In this document: positions 1 to 13,000 of the stretch, in pieces
Position numbering within the stretch: position 1 is the first letter of the stretch
How the letters are laid out: each line of letters starts with the position of its first letter
From: Chamaea fasciata
Taxonomy: Eukaryota > Chordata > Aves > Passeriformes > Sylviidae
Direction: 5' to 3'
Length of the DNA stretch: 64,000 bases
Assembly (NCBI GenBank): GCA_029207755.1
Contig: JARCOQ010000012.1
Location: forward strand, 16,187,679 to 16,251,678
The notes under the pieces: generated by a model
Databases searched by the model: none
Told to the model about the DNA's origin: nothing
What the model saw: only the letters and a program-made list of their open reading frames with translations
Translations under genes and position numbers: made by a program

Positions 1-3000
1 ATTCAGAGATCTGTCAGGCTTTGAAACCCTGTCATTAGTTATGTTCAAAGGCAGGAAATACTAATGAGGTTTGATTTCACCAGTCTCCGTGAGGCTCCTT
101 GCGTATAATTCCCCTCACAAGATAAACTCACATTTTGTGTTTGTTTTGCGAAATATAAACTTGGATGTAAAACATGAGAGAACAGTAGCTGAGAGATGTT
201 AACCTTAAACAGTCCTAAAACCGTGGTAAAAGTTCTCCAACAAAATCCTCAGCCCAGCCATATCACTGCAGCCTCTTCCTGTATGTATGTGATTTTAGGT
301 CTTCAATGCGCCTGTTAAAAACACATTCTGTTTAAGAAACACTTTAGAGTCCTGGTATGATTTTATTTCAGTTTACGTATTTTATATTTTTTCTAGTACG
401 AAGTATAAAACAAAAGCTATATTTTAATTATCTTGCCACTCATGGAATTAATTAAAAGGCACCAGAGTTCAGTCACCAAATCCTAGGATGTTTGCTTAAT
501 TGAAATTTTACAAAAGACTTTTGCAGCAAATTACTGTATTCACAGCTGATCTATTGTGCTGTGCAGTTTTTTGTGTGAATCAGAAGATTTTCAGAATTCA
601 AGTTTTTTCCTGTTTTTCCACTGATATTTCTAATGATCTTTCAGAATGACTCACTTATCACTCACCAGTGTGATGAAGCATTTAACATTCTGACTGCTAA
701 TGTTTCCTAGTCCAATCAAAAAGGTCATAGAACAATACATTACTAAAAAGCACAGTGTAATGAGGTTACTTGCCATGTAAATTATAGCTGCTTGAGTTGA
801 AATGAAGTTCTGTACTTAGACTGTTGTTCATGCAGTAGTCATTACATGTTTCTGAATTTCATCTTGTAAAATGTGGATTTACTGTGTTTTTAGTTGAATA
901 GTTGAGGGATTTTTCATGTGGCTGGTCCTATTGCACAGATTTGGCTTTAAGCTGGGATCAGAAGAAAAAACATAATCATGTATAAGAATTAATTACAGCT
1001 TTAGTGGATAAGCTAACTTTAAAAGATACAGGCAAATCTGTACTCATCAAATAGTGACTTTTTTTCCAGCTTCTTTGTTGATTGTCTTTGTTGTGGGAAA
1101 GTATGAGAGATATTTCAGGAATGACAACCTGATTGCAAAGATAAGTACCAGAAAAGATTTGATCATGTCACTGATATTGATGGGAAAATATAACTTAGGT
1201 TTTCATGGGGATTGACTTGATGGGCAAGCTAAAGTGCATGTGTAAGGATTAGGCTTGTCAGTGGGAAACACTAAGTCTGGTCATTACAGTTAACTCATTT
1301 ATGCTACAAAGAGGCAAGGGAACATTTGTAAGTCTTTGGTCCTTGCTGAATAAAACTGAATTATTTCAGTCAAGCTGCCACCTCAGCTGTAAAATGTCAG
1401 AGCTATCAGATGGGAGCAGTGATTAGAGACTGCAGAATGACACAAATCCATCTGTGCCTTGGGTGCCAAGGAACCATTTGGATACTCTGCCCCAAGTCAT
1501 GAGACTAGCATAGAAATTATAATAATGAATAACACGGTTCCTTTTTCAAAGTTACTGAGGAAGTCAATGGTTGGTTTGTAACACTACATAGAAATAAAAA
1601 TAATTCGTTGGGGAAATTCATGGGTAAACTGTTTTTCTTCTTTACTCAAAGAACTGAAGAAAATTATTCTAACTGACCACTGGTCTGAGCGGTGAAGCAG
1701 AGACTGCAAAGTCCTTGTTGAAAGGTTTCAGTGCTTTTAAACCATCATTGAAATCTCCTCTCCACGGTCACTCCCAAAAAGTCAACCTGAGAAAAGAATC
1801 TCCAGTGTGCACCAACCCCCCTTTCCTAAGAGCTTCCTCTGCCTATCCAGCCAGTGCTTCCAGCTGATGCCCAGGTTCTGAAATCATCACTCCTAGCTTT
1901 TTTTTCTCTCTGGAAGGGAGACATCTGATAGTTTTCTTCTTAGTTGGCATAGGGTCTGCATTAAGGCAGTCTTCAACTTTCAGGTCTCTCAAAAACTCTT
2001 TATGCCTTTAGGCAGCTCAAAAGGAGGAAAATTAGGGAAGGAATCTGAATCTTCAGCCATCTCTTAACATCCACATTTAGAGTCGTGTCACACCAAGGTG
2101 CAGCCCCATTTTGTTTACACCATACTTTCAATGCAATTCTCTCTGCTTCATCAATGGCAGTCATATTTCTGTGTTTCACATGGTATATTATTACTGATTT
2201 GATTATAGCTGAGAAACATGTAATTATTCATGCTATTAATATGGCCCTGGTGGGATGGGTATTCTGTACTGCTTGGTGTGTGTTGTGAAATCTGTAATGC
2301 CCACTGAATGCTCCTTTGTTATCAGCAATTATTCAGTAATGACAGAACAATAATGGTGTCTTGGTGTTGAAAACACAGAAATATTTTAAATATTTTCCAA
2401 TATAACAAAACTCCACAATATAAACAGAGTCCCTCAGTTCCATGCAAAGTTAGGTCTTCAGGATTGTCAGGAACTCCCAGAGCCTGTGGGTATAGAGAGG
2501 ATTTGAAAACAAAGCTTCAGAATAGGAACCTCAGTTTTCTGCCTTGGACCTGTAGTTCCTTCTTCAGCCATAACTGTAATTCAAGTCTAATTTGTCAAAT
2601 ATATATTTGAATTATTTCCCTAGCAGGGACTAGGAAGTCACTGCAGTACTAGTGATCTCTCTTGCACAAGCAGCTCATTTCTAAACCATGCACAGAACCC
2701 AGTGCTGCCTAAAGCAGACTGTTCAGTCACCTGCATGGGTCACAGGGTATTCCAGAGGATCCTACTACCACTATACTCCTGAAAGTGCATTTGTACTCCA
2801 GATTACAAAGAGTAATGTCTAAAGATCAAAGCAAAAGGGTAATTTTTAACCCTGTGGTAGCTTACAGTGGAGTTAATTGCATGAATAATTTAACATATCA
2901 CAAGCATGCATTGTAAAATCCAGGCAGAGGAAGTACCTGTGTCTCTTTCCCCAAAGTGCACCGAGACTGAGAGCTTTAGCTTTGGATTTTTTTTTTTTTC

Positions 3001-6000
3001 AAAATCAGTGTTCTTTTTGAAGTTTTCAAACAGTTTTATCCCACAGATAAGAGGAACAATGGTACCTGTGTTGCACTGCATTACAGCAGCACTTTGAAGG
3101 CGTAAGCAAACAGCTAAGGAGGGGTGTTCTAAGGAGCCATCAAAACCAGACTGAATTTGGCAGTCAACAGCCACCCCATCTTCTCCAAAGTTTCCTGTGC
3201 TCCTTCACCCCCCCCCCCCCCCCGAAAACCAAGCAAAATATAAATAATGAAGTTTTTCCTTTCTTTTCCTTATCTTGACTTTTGAGATCTTGACATGGTT
3301 CTGCCAGGCAGGAAGAATCTGCAGTTGGATGTACCTTTTCTTCAAGAGCAGGACAATGAGCATTCACTTCACTTAAAGAAAAGGCTGGCCCAGGAAATAT
3401 AATAATAATACCTTCACAAGCAAGGAAACAATTTTTTCTCCATAAGGATAAATTAAAACATGTTATAGGGTGTGTCTCACATGCTTTGATGGGTATGTCA
3501 GACACATGACATTATTTAGCATTACACAGCACAAGGCATCATCTTTAAATCAATTCTGGCCCATATTTTTCCTTGACATGTAGCAGATGCCATTTGCTTA
3601 CATAAATCTTCAGATGAGCTTGTTAAGTTACAAGAATAGGCACAGTACTGAACACAGCATTACAGTCCTCTGCAAGAAAAACTGTTCACTCCCAGGAGAG
3701 AAAGAGCCTGAGCTGTACCAATTCTAGTGCCAGTTGTAGGCAACTCCATCCAGCAGTTCTCTCAAAGTATCATCCTGGTCTTTAAATGAAACTGAGACAA
3801 GTGATGTCATTTACTTGAAATGCCGGTTCACCTCCCTAGTCAAAATAAAAATGCAGAGGCAAAGGCTTTTCTCTCCATCCTTACAACCAGAGGGATCTTT
3901 ATAAAGCCACCCACAACCTTTGAACACAACCTTCTTTGTTCTTCTGGCACATTTAAGAAAACTCCAGTTGTTCATATTCAGGATCCAAATCTTCCAGTTT
4001 AAGTGCAGGAGCAATTCAGAGGATCAACCCTTGGTACCAGAGGCACACGACACGGGAAGAGCAGAGCCTCAGCCCTTCTCAGGGTGTGAGGTCTGCTGCA
4101 CTGGGCTGAAGGGAAAGCTGGAACTCCTCCTTGTCTGAAGGCAAGAGCTGCTCCTAAGAAAGCCAAGGAGACAGCAGTGCTCTAGCAGAGGAATTAAATG
4201 TTTGTCTTAAAAAACAGAAGGTGACTGATTGGTGGTGGTTTGAACAGTACCAATACCATGCTAGATGAGAGGACGTGAAGCAAAGCTGTGGCCAAAGGAG
4301 ATGAGTGCTGGTGTTCGTGGGGCTGCAGAGATTGGTCAGAAGTCTTTTAAACCTAACTTTTGTGAGGCCACTCTTGGCTGCAGCTGGGCTGCAGCAGTGA
4401 TACTGGAACAAAAAATTCATTACTGCTTCTCTTCAGGACTGTTTCTCTGAGAGTCATCCCTGAAACAATAAAGGTCTGTTCATTAATCAACTTTCATTAA
4501 TTAAGACTTATTTCTTCCCCTTTCTGTCCCCTCTTTTTTCCCCTTCCTTCCTCTGCCTCTTTTCATCTGTACCCAGATTGCCTCAAGCATTTGCATGTTC
4601 ACTAATCTTTTCAATATTCGTAAAGCAAAAGTGACATGTAACCTGTGGGGAAATGTATTCCCACTGATATATTTTTTTTTTTCAATGTGAAGTACAGACC
4701 TTTTCTGAAATGATGAGGAAGCGTCGTCCTGGTCCAATGGCTGTCACACATGGCCTGGACACACAGGTGTACTCAGGGTTAGAGTGTGCTCCCAGACACT
4801 TTGCCAGGCACAGATTGAAGCCTGATACTAAAAAGAGAATGAGCACAGAAAGTCTCTAGGATGTTCTGTAAGATAGAAAAGACAGGAAAAAGCAAAGATA
4901 ATGAAGCAAAAAATTAAGAAAGAACAAAGAGGAAAAAAATGTTAACAGAAAAAGCAAAAAGCAAGTGAGCTGCCATGTAGAATTTCTTTGTGCACATCCT
5001 TCTGAAAGAAACTGCTAAGTATTCTTCACAAAGAGTAGGAACACAGCACTGTGTACTGCGCACGTCATACAGGGAGCCTTCAGAAGTCCATTTCAAGTCC
5101 TTGCTAAAACAAGTTTAGCAGTCTACAAACAAGAATGCCTTTAACATTGCGACACCCACAGCCATTTTATAGGTCTTGTGGCTTGGATCTCATTCTTGGT
5201 GGGGGTTGCTCTTTATTTCTTATCCAGAGTGTTTACATCTTTGTGGTGTCGGCAATACAGACCCATCTTTATAAGAGCAGCAAGAAAAAAACCCAGCAAT
5301 AAATCTCTGCAATGTGTTTTCAGTATGTCTATAAATCTGAAATATTTAAATGTAAAACAGTTGCTTTCTTTGAAAACTGTGGATTGAAATTCACAAAAGG
5401 ATTGATTACAATATTTTTATTCAAGATTATCTCAACAGAGATGAGGCTAATAGCTTTCCTTGAATGTACTCTTTACATTAAGAAGCACTGAGAAAAAAAA
5501 AAACCACAGTGTTTTATTAAAGGTGTTGGTGGTGGTTTGTCACAATGGGAGTGAAGCCAAAACTGTTCTTACAGAAAGAAAGACAGTTCACTGATAAAAT
5601 TGTATAACCTGTGTGTTATATGTTATAAAGAGACGGTTAAAAAGTTCAGCTGTTTAGGTGAAAAAGCAAAATAGGCACAGATAGATCTCTCTTCTATGTC
5701 TGTATTAATCATCTTAAATGTAGTGTTATTCAGACAGGTGAATACAGATTCCTGTAAGTAATCTGTAAGTAGCTGGGGAGATTTCGTATACCCAAACATC
5801 TGTGCTGTTTTTTCTTTTTTATGAAATAGAAGTTTCAATCTCCTCTTTTGACAAATGATAATATTTTCATAACAATGTGATCCCCAAAGGATCAAAGATT
5901 CACTTTGTTAAGTGCCTTTAGAGCATTCAGCACTTTCTAGAGTCAAAAATAGTTTCTGCCCAACTGAGACTGAATGCCGGGGACCTGAGACAGAGTGATA

Positions 6001-9000
6001 AATAGATAACCGAGGTTTGAAAGGCAGGAGAGAGACAGACCAAGACAAAGGAAACTACACAGCCAGGTAGATTTGAATAAATCAACAGGTTCTGTCTTCA
6101 ACAATGTAGAGTGACCAGAGGAGAGGTAGGATTACATGGGTTGTCATTCTCTTATCAACAAAGTGCTGGACCTAACAAAGCTGGAGGAGACTTAATAAGA
6201 TTGGTGGAAATAAAAGAGATTTTGATAAAAACAGAGTCCTTCAAAAGACTCAAGGTCAGAATGTGTGTTTGGGGAGACTCACCCCACAGTAAAGCCATTC
6301 CAATACAGCTCTGCTTCATATCATCATTTCAGGAATGAGAAATACATGACCTCTGCCCTTTCCCAAGGCATATACCTTCGTGTGTGTACCCACCTTCCAA
6401 GGGATAGTTATATGCCAAGATTCTTGTAAAAAACCACTTTGTATTCAGGTATCTCCTCTGGGCACCAGCATTTTTTACCTCATCTGCTTAACACACTTAC
6501 TGTTCCGTCAACATACAGACCTTGGCCCTGGTCTTGAGAGCACCTGGTAGGATTTTGGCAACAAAAGAGGACGCAGAGCATTGAACCTGAGGCAGCCACG
6601 TCCCAGGCAGGAGCTGGGTCTGCAGCATGTCCATAGGCTGCCCACAGGCATAATGCACAGGATTTTCAGAGGTCAAATCAGCTCTGAAGCTCTGGATTCT
6701 GGCCACCTTTGCCATTCCAGTTTTCAGGAATTTTTACAGCAACAGCTTCAAAATATCAGCACAGGATTTATAAGCTGCACATAGACAGATTCCACAAATA
6801 GTCACACAAGCCAACCCACACACCCAAATGGATATTTCCCAGCTGCTGGAGCCAGTGGGGTTCCCTGCTGCGATCTCTGTCCGTCTCAGCAGCTGGGAGG
6901 GAGCTTCCTGCTGCTTCAGGGGCACGTGGTCCTTTTCGCCACTTTTAGGCTGGAAAGAATGGAAGATTTCTAGAACATTCCCTGCATCTGGGAAGAATCC
7001 TTCACTGCAAGAAGGGAGTGGGTCTTGCTTTTGGGTGAAGAATGATCAGTGACCTTGTGTTATATTGTGCTGCTTTAATTTGATTGAATGGGCACAAGAA
7101 AAGAAATACAGAAGGGGAAAAGAGTTAATATCGAGCATGAGCACTGATGGTAGAGAAGAGGAGCTAGCACCGAAATTCAAGCATCCTAATAAATGGAGTG
7201 AGTTGAATAAACAATTTTAGTGACTATCATGGGTCAAATCCTGGAAAAAACATTAGAAGATATATTTATGCCAGTATAAACATTTAAGTAAATCACTGTG
7301 TGTTATTACAAGAACACTGCATTTGAACTGAAGTTGTTAGAAATCTCCTTCAGAAATTAACCCAGTTATTCTTAATAGCAATCATGGCTTTTTACAACCA
7401 CATTTGCATTCATCATCTGAGAAGCTGAAATATTTCTAATTAGTAAAATGGCAATAAAATGAGTGGAGTTTGTGTATTAGGTTAGTGGCTGGAAGTGTGT
7501 TTTTCTCTCAGCTCTGAGCTGTGTTGCTCCATTAGCTTTCAGAATGATTGCACATAGTAGTTTGCCAGGAGATTTGCTCTATGTAAAGTTGTACAAGTGC
7601 TTCTGTACTCTAGAAAACAAGAAATGACAGGAATATGTTGTAAAAATGTATCCTCTCTGTTGGGAGGTTTTTTATTACACATGCATTTAGTCCAAATAAT
7701 TTTAAACTTACATTTCCACCAAGGCTCATCTTTGCTTTAACAAGTGTTTTTTATTAACTGGAATGATGGGTTTTTCATTTTGAACTGAAATCTCCTTTTT
7801 GTGTTTTCAGAAGGGCATATATCTGAAGGCTTATTTTTAAAGCTGAAATGCAATATGTTGAAAAAGCATTTGTGAACTCTTTTTCTGTAATTGAAAAAAT
7901 ACTTGAGTTAGACTTTAAAGTGTGAAGAATGATACAGCTACTATCTGTGCTGACTCAGGCCAACTTGCTTCCATGCTGGTATGTCCTTCAAAAGGAGTTA
8001 GAAAAATCACTTGAGGAGAAGAAAATTTGTCTAAAAATGTGAATCAAAACTTTTCATCGCTGCATGCAAAATATCAAGTGTAATACATGTAATAATTTTG
8101 ATCTTAACATAGCTTTTTTCATGATATTGGCAATATGCTCTGGCTAGATCAGAATCCTAAAAGAACACTGTTATTTTATAGTTGGAAATGATGCAGTAAT
8201 AAATTTTGTTTCTCAAAAATGTAATGAGAAGCAAGTGTCATCGCAGCCATGTTTCTGTAACACTGCATTTTTTATTGTATCTGGCTCTATGTTATTAATA
8301 CCCAGATCCAAATGGTTTGGTTTGGTTTTTTTTTTCCCCCCATATATTCTCTAAATAGTACTTAGGGATCAGAAAGGCCATAATGATCTGAATGATCATA
8401 AGAATAAGTAAAACATTTTTCTTGGTCAGGCAAGAACTTTGTTCAGTTTTCAGAGGTACATAATCCACACTGATTATGTTCAAAGAATTAATGTGGCTTT
8501 ATGTTCCAGAACTGTCCCTGCAGGTCCCCACATCAGCCAAGAATAATATCTAGACAGATTTACCAGCCTGAAAAGGTTTTAAGTGAACTTCATACCCATG
8601 CTCAGCGTAGCTTGATTTAACTTGGTCAAAGTCAACCCTTTCACTAATGTGCAGTTTGCAGAAGGAATGTGAACCACAGCATGGAGGGTTTTTCTGCTCC
8701 TCATCCACCTCACCCCTGAGGAGGCAGGGGATGCATTAGAAGTTGGAAGGAGATGGAGCCAGGCCAGCTGACCTCAACTGACCAAATGTTGTACATTGTT
8801 TAACATTTCACCTAAGGTTTAAAGGGATTATTGTTTTTCACTGAGCACTCTTCATGTATTTCCTTGCACCACTGGCCTCATTTACCACCCAATTAATACA
8901 ATTCACCTCTGCCTTGCCTGTCTGTACCTGTTGTTTCTTTAGGGAGTCAAGAAAGCCCCAGAAGGTCTGGAATGAGCACTGTAATTATCCCACTTGCCTT

Positions 9001-10000
9001 TTGCAGTCTTGTGGTTTCCATTATTATTATTTTTCACAGGTATCTTATCTTCATGTGCTGGGGAAAGGAGTTATTGAAATTCCTTCCGACGCACTTGCTA
9101 CCAGTGCCCATTGTTGAACCTTACCAGTTCCAAAGAAGGAAAACAAAAAGGGTCACATTACATGTGTAGCCCACAGACCACACCAACTTAGATATTTCTG
9201 TGGCCAAGACCCCAACCTGTTCCTCAAGTAAAACTTATCTCAATACCATCATCATCACCATCATGCTGTAGCCAAGACCACTCAGTTGTTTCCTCAGATT
9301 CATACACCATAATCTAATGGTCAAGATCAATGTGCACTAGGATTTTGCTGTAGTGTCAGCACACCTGAGGGAGTGGCAGAATTCATCTCTGCCACACTCC
9401 TTTCTTGAAGTCAGACAATTTTGTTTTGTAGCACTTTTTATTTGTTATTTTGACTGCTGTTTTCTGCTTATAATAGAGAACTGACAAAGTGGTTCTCTTG
9501 TGTTTTTTGACTGGACTTCTGCAAACAGTCTAAACTTAATTTTGTGAAAATGAGCACAAATATTTTTTTTCCATAGTTCACTCCTGTTAAAATGTTCCTG
9601 CAACCGTCTTATATCAACCCAATTGTTTCAGCCTGGTGTCCCTCTCATCTCTCACACTTGGCAACTTCTTCCCTTGGGCTTCTTTTTCCCAGTGGGAGGA
9701 GCATTACAAAACCTGCCAAGGGCAGGCTGGAAGCAGAGTACTTCATAATCTAATAACGTGGGACCCCCATGATCACCTGATGCTGCTGTTCAGTGACCAG
9801 TGCAGCCATCTGTGGGAGGTGGCTCTGTAGTCCCAGGCTGAAGGGCTGTATTGTTCCAATGTTGTTGCTCCATGGGAGTCAGAGGCTCTGAGGATGTTCA
9901 GTCCTGCCATGGATGTGCCTTGCAACATCACAGGAAACCCTGGGATTTAAGCCAGAAAGGAGTTCAGTGCACTGATCAAAAAGAAAAGCAATTCTTGAAC
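1..10000. other. Upstream intergenic DNA, no gene recognised
   Basis: This AT-rich stretch holds only short ORFs with no domain features, splice-flanked conserved blocks or RNA genes that I can recognise. Low-complexity content is limited to the C16 run at 3208, (AAT)n near 3400 and an (ATC)n stretch at about 9245-9264. The segment 7330-7470 is non-repetitive and carries an inverted octamer and a TAATTAG homeodomain-type site. Confidence 0.7.
3208..3223. repeat. C16 homopolymer
   Basis: Sixteen consecutive C, unusual in otherwise AT-rich sequence. The minus strand is G16, which could form a G-quadruplex. Confidence 0.95.
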
Positions 10001-13000
10001 GTTCTCTTTTTGACCTAACCCTCCTTGTCCATAATTCGGGCTGGGAGCCCTGGTGGACAGCAAACTGTGCAGGCCATGCAGGTGTATTTTCTTTCCTCAG
10101 CTCAGGTCAACAGTCTGAAACTGCCTGAAGCTGGTAGCACAGAAGCCACAGTGCAAACTTTGGGGTTGCACACGACTCTGATGGCTGCTTACATAAACAG
10201 AGAGTGTCTCCAGGATCTGTGTAGTTTCAGATCAGAACCGGTTTTATTAGTAAGTGCTGGCTTGCCAGACAAGAAAAGGTGATTCACTTGGATGGGGGGA
10301 GGACTGCAGTTCTTCTGCAATGAATTCATTATTAACACAGTGAGAGACAGAACCAGGCAGTTTCAAATTCACAAATCATCTGTCTTTTTACTAATATCTG
10401 TGTTTTTTGGCACCCCAAGAGCAGTCTCTGTTCCCCTGGAGAGACTCTTTCATAATGCTCAATAATGTATCTGTTATTATGAGAAGGATGTTGAGAGTTT
10501 AGAACACAGCAGCTCAGCTGAAGCAGCTGTTGCTTCAGAGACAGCAAAAGCAGAAAAAAAGACATTTAAAATTTTCAAATGTATGCTCCCATGTGGTCTA
10601 TTTCTCAGCCCAAAAAGGGGCCTTTGCATTGCAGCTGCCACCTGTCTGCAAAGGGGGAAGCTTTAGAAAGGATTTTCCTGGAGCTGCTCTTGGCGGCCCA
10701 TTCCAGGCCACAGCCAAAGCCAACTTTTAAGAACCATTGTAAAGAGTGAATTCAGCTATTCCTCTCTGCTTAGATTTCTCATGACCCTGATCTTCCACAG
10801 GGGCCTGCAGTTGTGGAGAGTGACATGGTAGATCTTGGCCAGTGAACAGCCCAGCAATCTCCAGAAACAGACATCATTACCTGCCTGGTTATCTGTAGGT
10901 GATCCAAAGTGCCACAGGAAGCAACAATTACAATTTCCAAGGAAAATGAAGAGTTGGTAGGCACAGCAGAGGTCTGTGCATCAGCCAGGCAAATTCCCTC
11001 AGAGCAGAGAGCTGCTGTGGGCATCCCTCAGGGCTCTGACCGAGCACAGCCTAGGGAACAACTTCCCTGAAAGGATGCCAGGAGTGAATCCTATGGATAA
11101 GCTGTGCATGCCTTCCAAAGGCTGTACCTTATTGCATACAAGCAAGCTGCCACACTGTGTGCCTACCCCAGCTTTTCTTTCCTGAATGGCAGGGATTTGC
11201 TGTGGTTGAGGTTCTGCCTTGCCCTTGGACCCACTTTCTCCCATGAAGTAACCCCACACCCCTTGGTGAATACAGCTCACTCAGCTGTGACTGCTAAAGA
11301 GCAGGGAAAATCAGTTCTGTAGGAAGCCTTGTTTTTAAAGCTGTTTCATATAAGATTTTATATCTACCTTCTTTAAGTGTAGAGTGGAAAAACTGAACTG
11401 TAATTCATGCACCCTTTCTCTGTGTTTTGAAAGTGTTAAATCAAAAGTAAGATTTATACAAATAAAATCCAGCAAGTGCCCGTTAACACGGAGAGTGTTG
11501 GAATTCTGGATTTGCCACACTGATGTGTAGAGACCAATGGGAGTCATATATATTTTAATGCATTTCTAGTCATTTCTAGAATTCAAGAAGTGTCCTGTCC
11601 CTATTGCATATTATTTTGTTTATCTTCCTTGACTTTGCCAATTAACACGCATGGCCATGCTTGAAGTTACGGGTTTTACAGACCCTTGTGGCTTAATGCT
11701 GACACAAATTGCTGCTCAAAAGAAAAGTAAGGGAAAGAAAAATTTATAGTTCAGCCCAACGCTGTACGCCAAAATCTAAAAATGGTTTAAGACAGCTTCT
11801 TAAATAATCATACTTCAAACAGCATGCTCAAGCTCTTTGGCCAGAAATGTCAGACATTTTTGTACTTCCCCAAACTCTGTGGAAATAAATTAGTAGGGTT
11901 TTCTTTTTTTCTAATTATACAATTATTGAAGGAAGTGCTGGACAATTTTCATCCAGACTCAGAGCTGCTAGTTCTCACAAAATTGGGATTTAAAAAAAAT
12001 CAGTCCAGTTCCTATAGCATGAATTACAATAGGTTCCTAGCTCTTGTATTATTTTTTAAAGGTACCTTCCTTATTCTTCTAACCGTGGAAAGAAAAACAT
12101 AACTGTCAACCCTCAAGGCTAAAGCAAATTTCATAGTGCTATTCTAAAATTATGATGGCTAAGGTTTATTTTGGGGACCTAACTGATGGTACTAAAGCTG
12201 TGCCAATACTGCTAATTTAAAATAATAGGTACTCTTCAGGCATCAACACAGCAAAACTGAATACTGTAAGGTTCATGTTTTATACAAAAATAATGCCCAA
12301 ACTTAAATGTTTTTACTGCAGATTCTAACAGCATATACGAGCAGAAAACTGAACCTGCATAATTCTTTATGGCCTACATAAAATATCCTGTGATTGCCTC
12401 AAAATACTATCTTCAAAAATCCTCTAAGCAGCTCAGATAATTACTGTCCCAGAACATACAATATTGGGGGCGAAAGAAAGTCTATGATGGTTTAAGCCCT
12501 TGTGCCCATTGAAAGGGCTGGAATTAGATCTCGGATCCAACCTCCTGAGCAGCACAGACAAACAGCAGAGTGTTAAAGGACGTGGCCAGTTTGTGTCTCA
12601 GCTGAGCCATAGGCTGTGATTATAGTAGCAGGAGGAATCTCATCAAGAGACCTGGTGTAGAATATTTCACTGCCATTGCTACTTTAGAGTAGCTAAGCAA
12701 ATTTTCAGCATTATTAACTATGGAAGAGATGTATTAGCTGTGAAGGAGATGCATATTTGGATTTTTTCTGGAGTCAGCGGAGTTGCCCAGGCTGTGTTCC
12801 AGGTAGCTCCCAGAACAAAGCGATGTCTGAAAGATCACAAAAACACCAGGGATGTAATTTGGTCATATCTGTGCTTAGGTGTGGCACAACCACAGTGACA
12901 CTGACAGTTTATTTCAAGACTGCAGAGGAAAATGGCCCAAGGTTTGGGGCCAGTCCTTGGACAGGGGAGAGCAGCAGGTGATGTGTTCCCCGCTCAGCCC

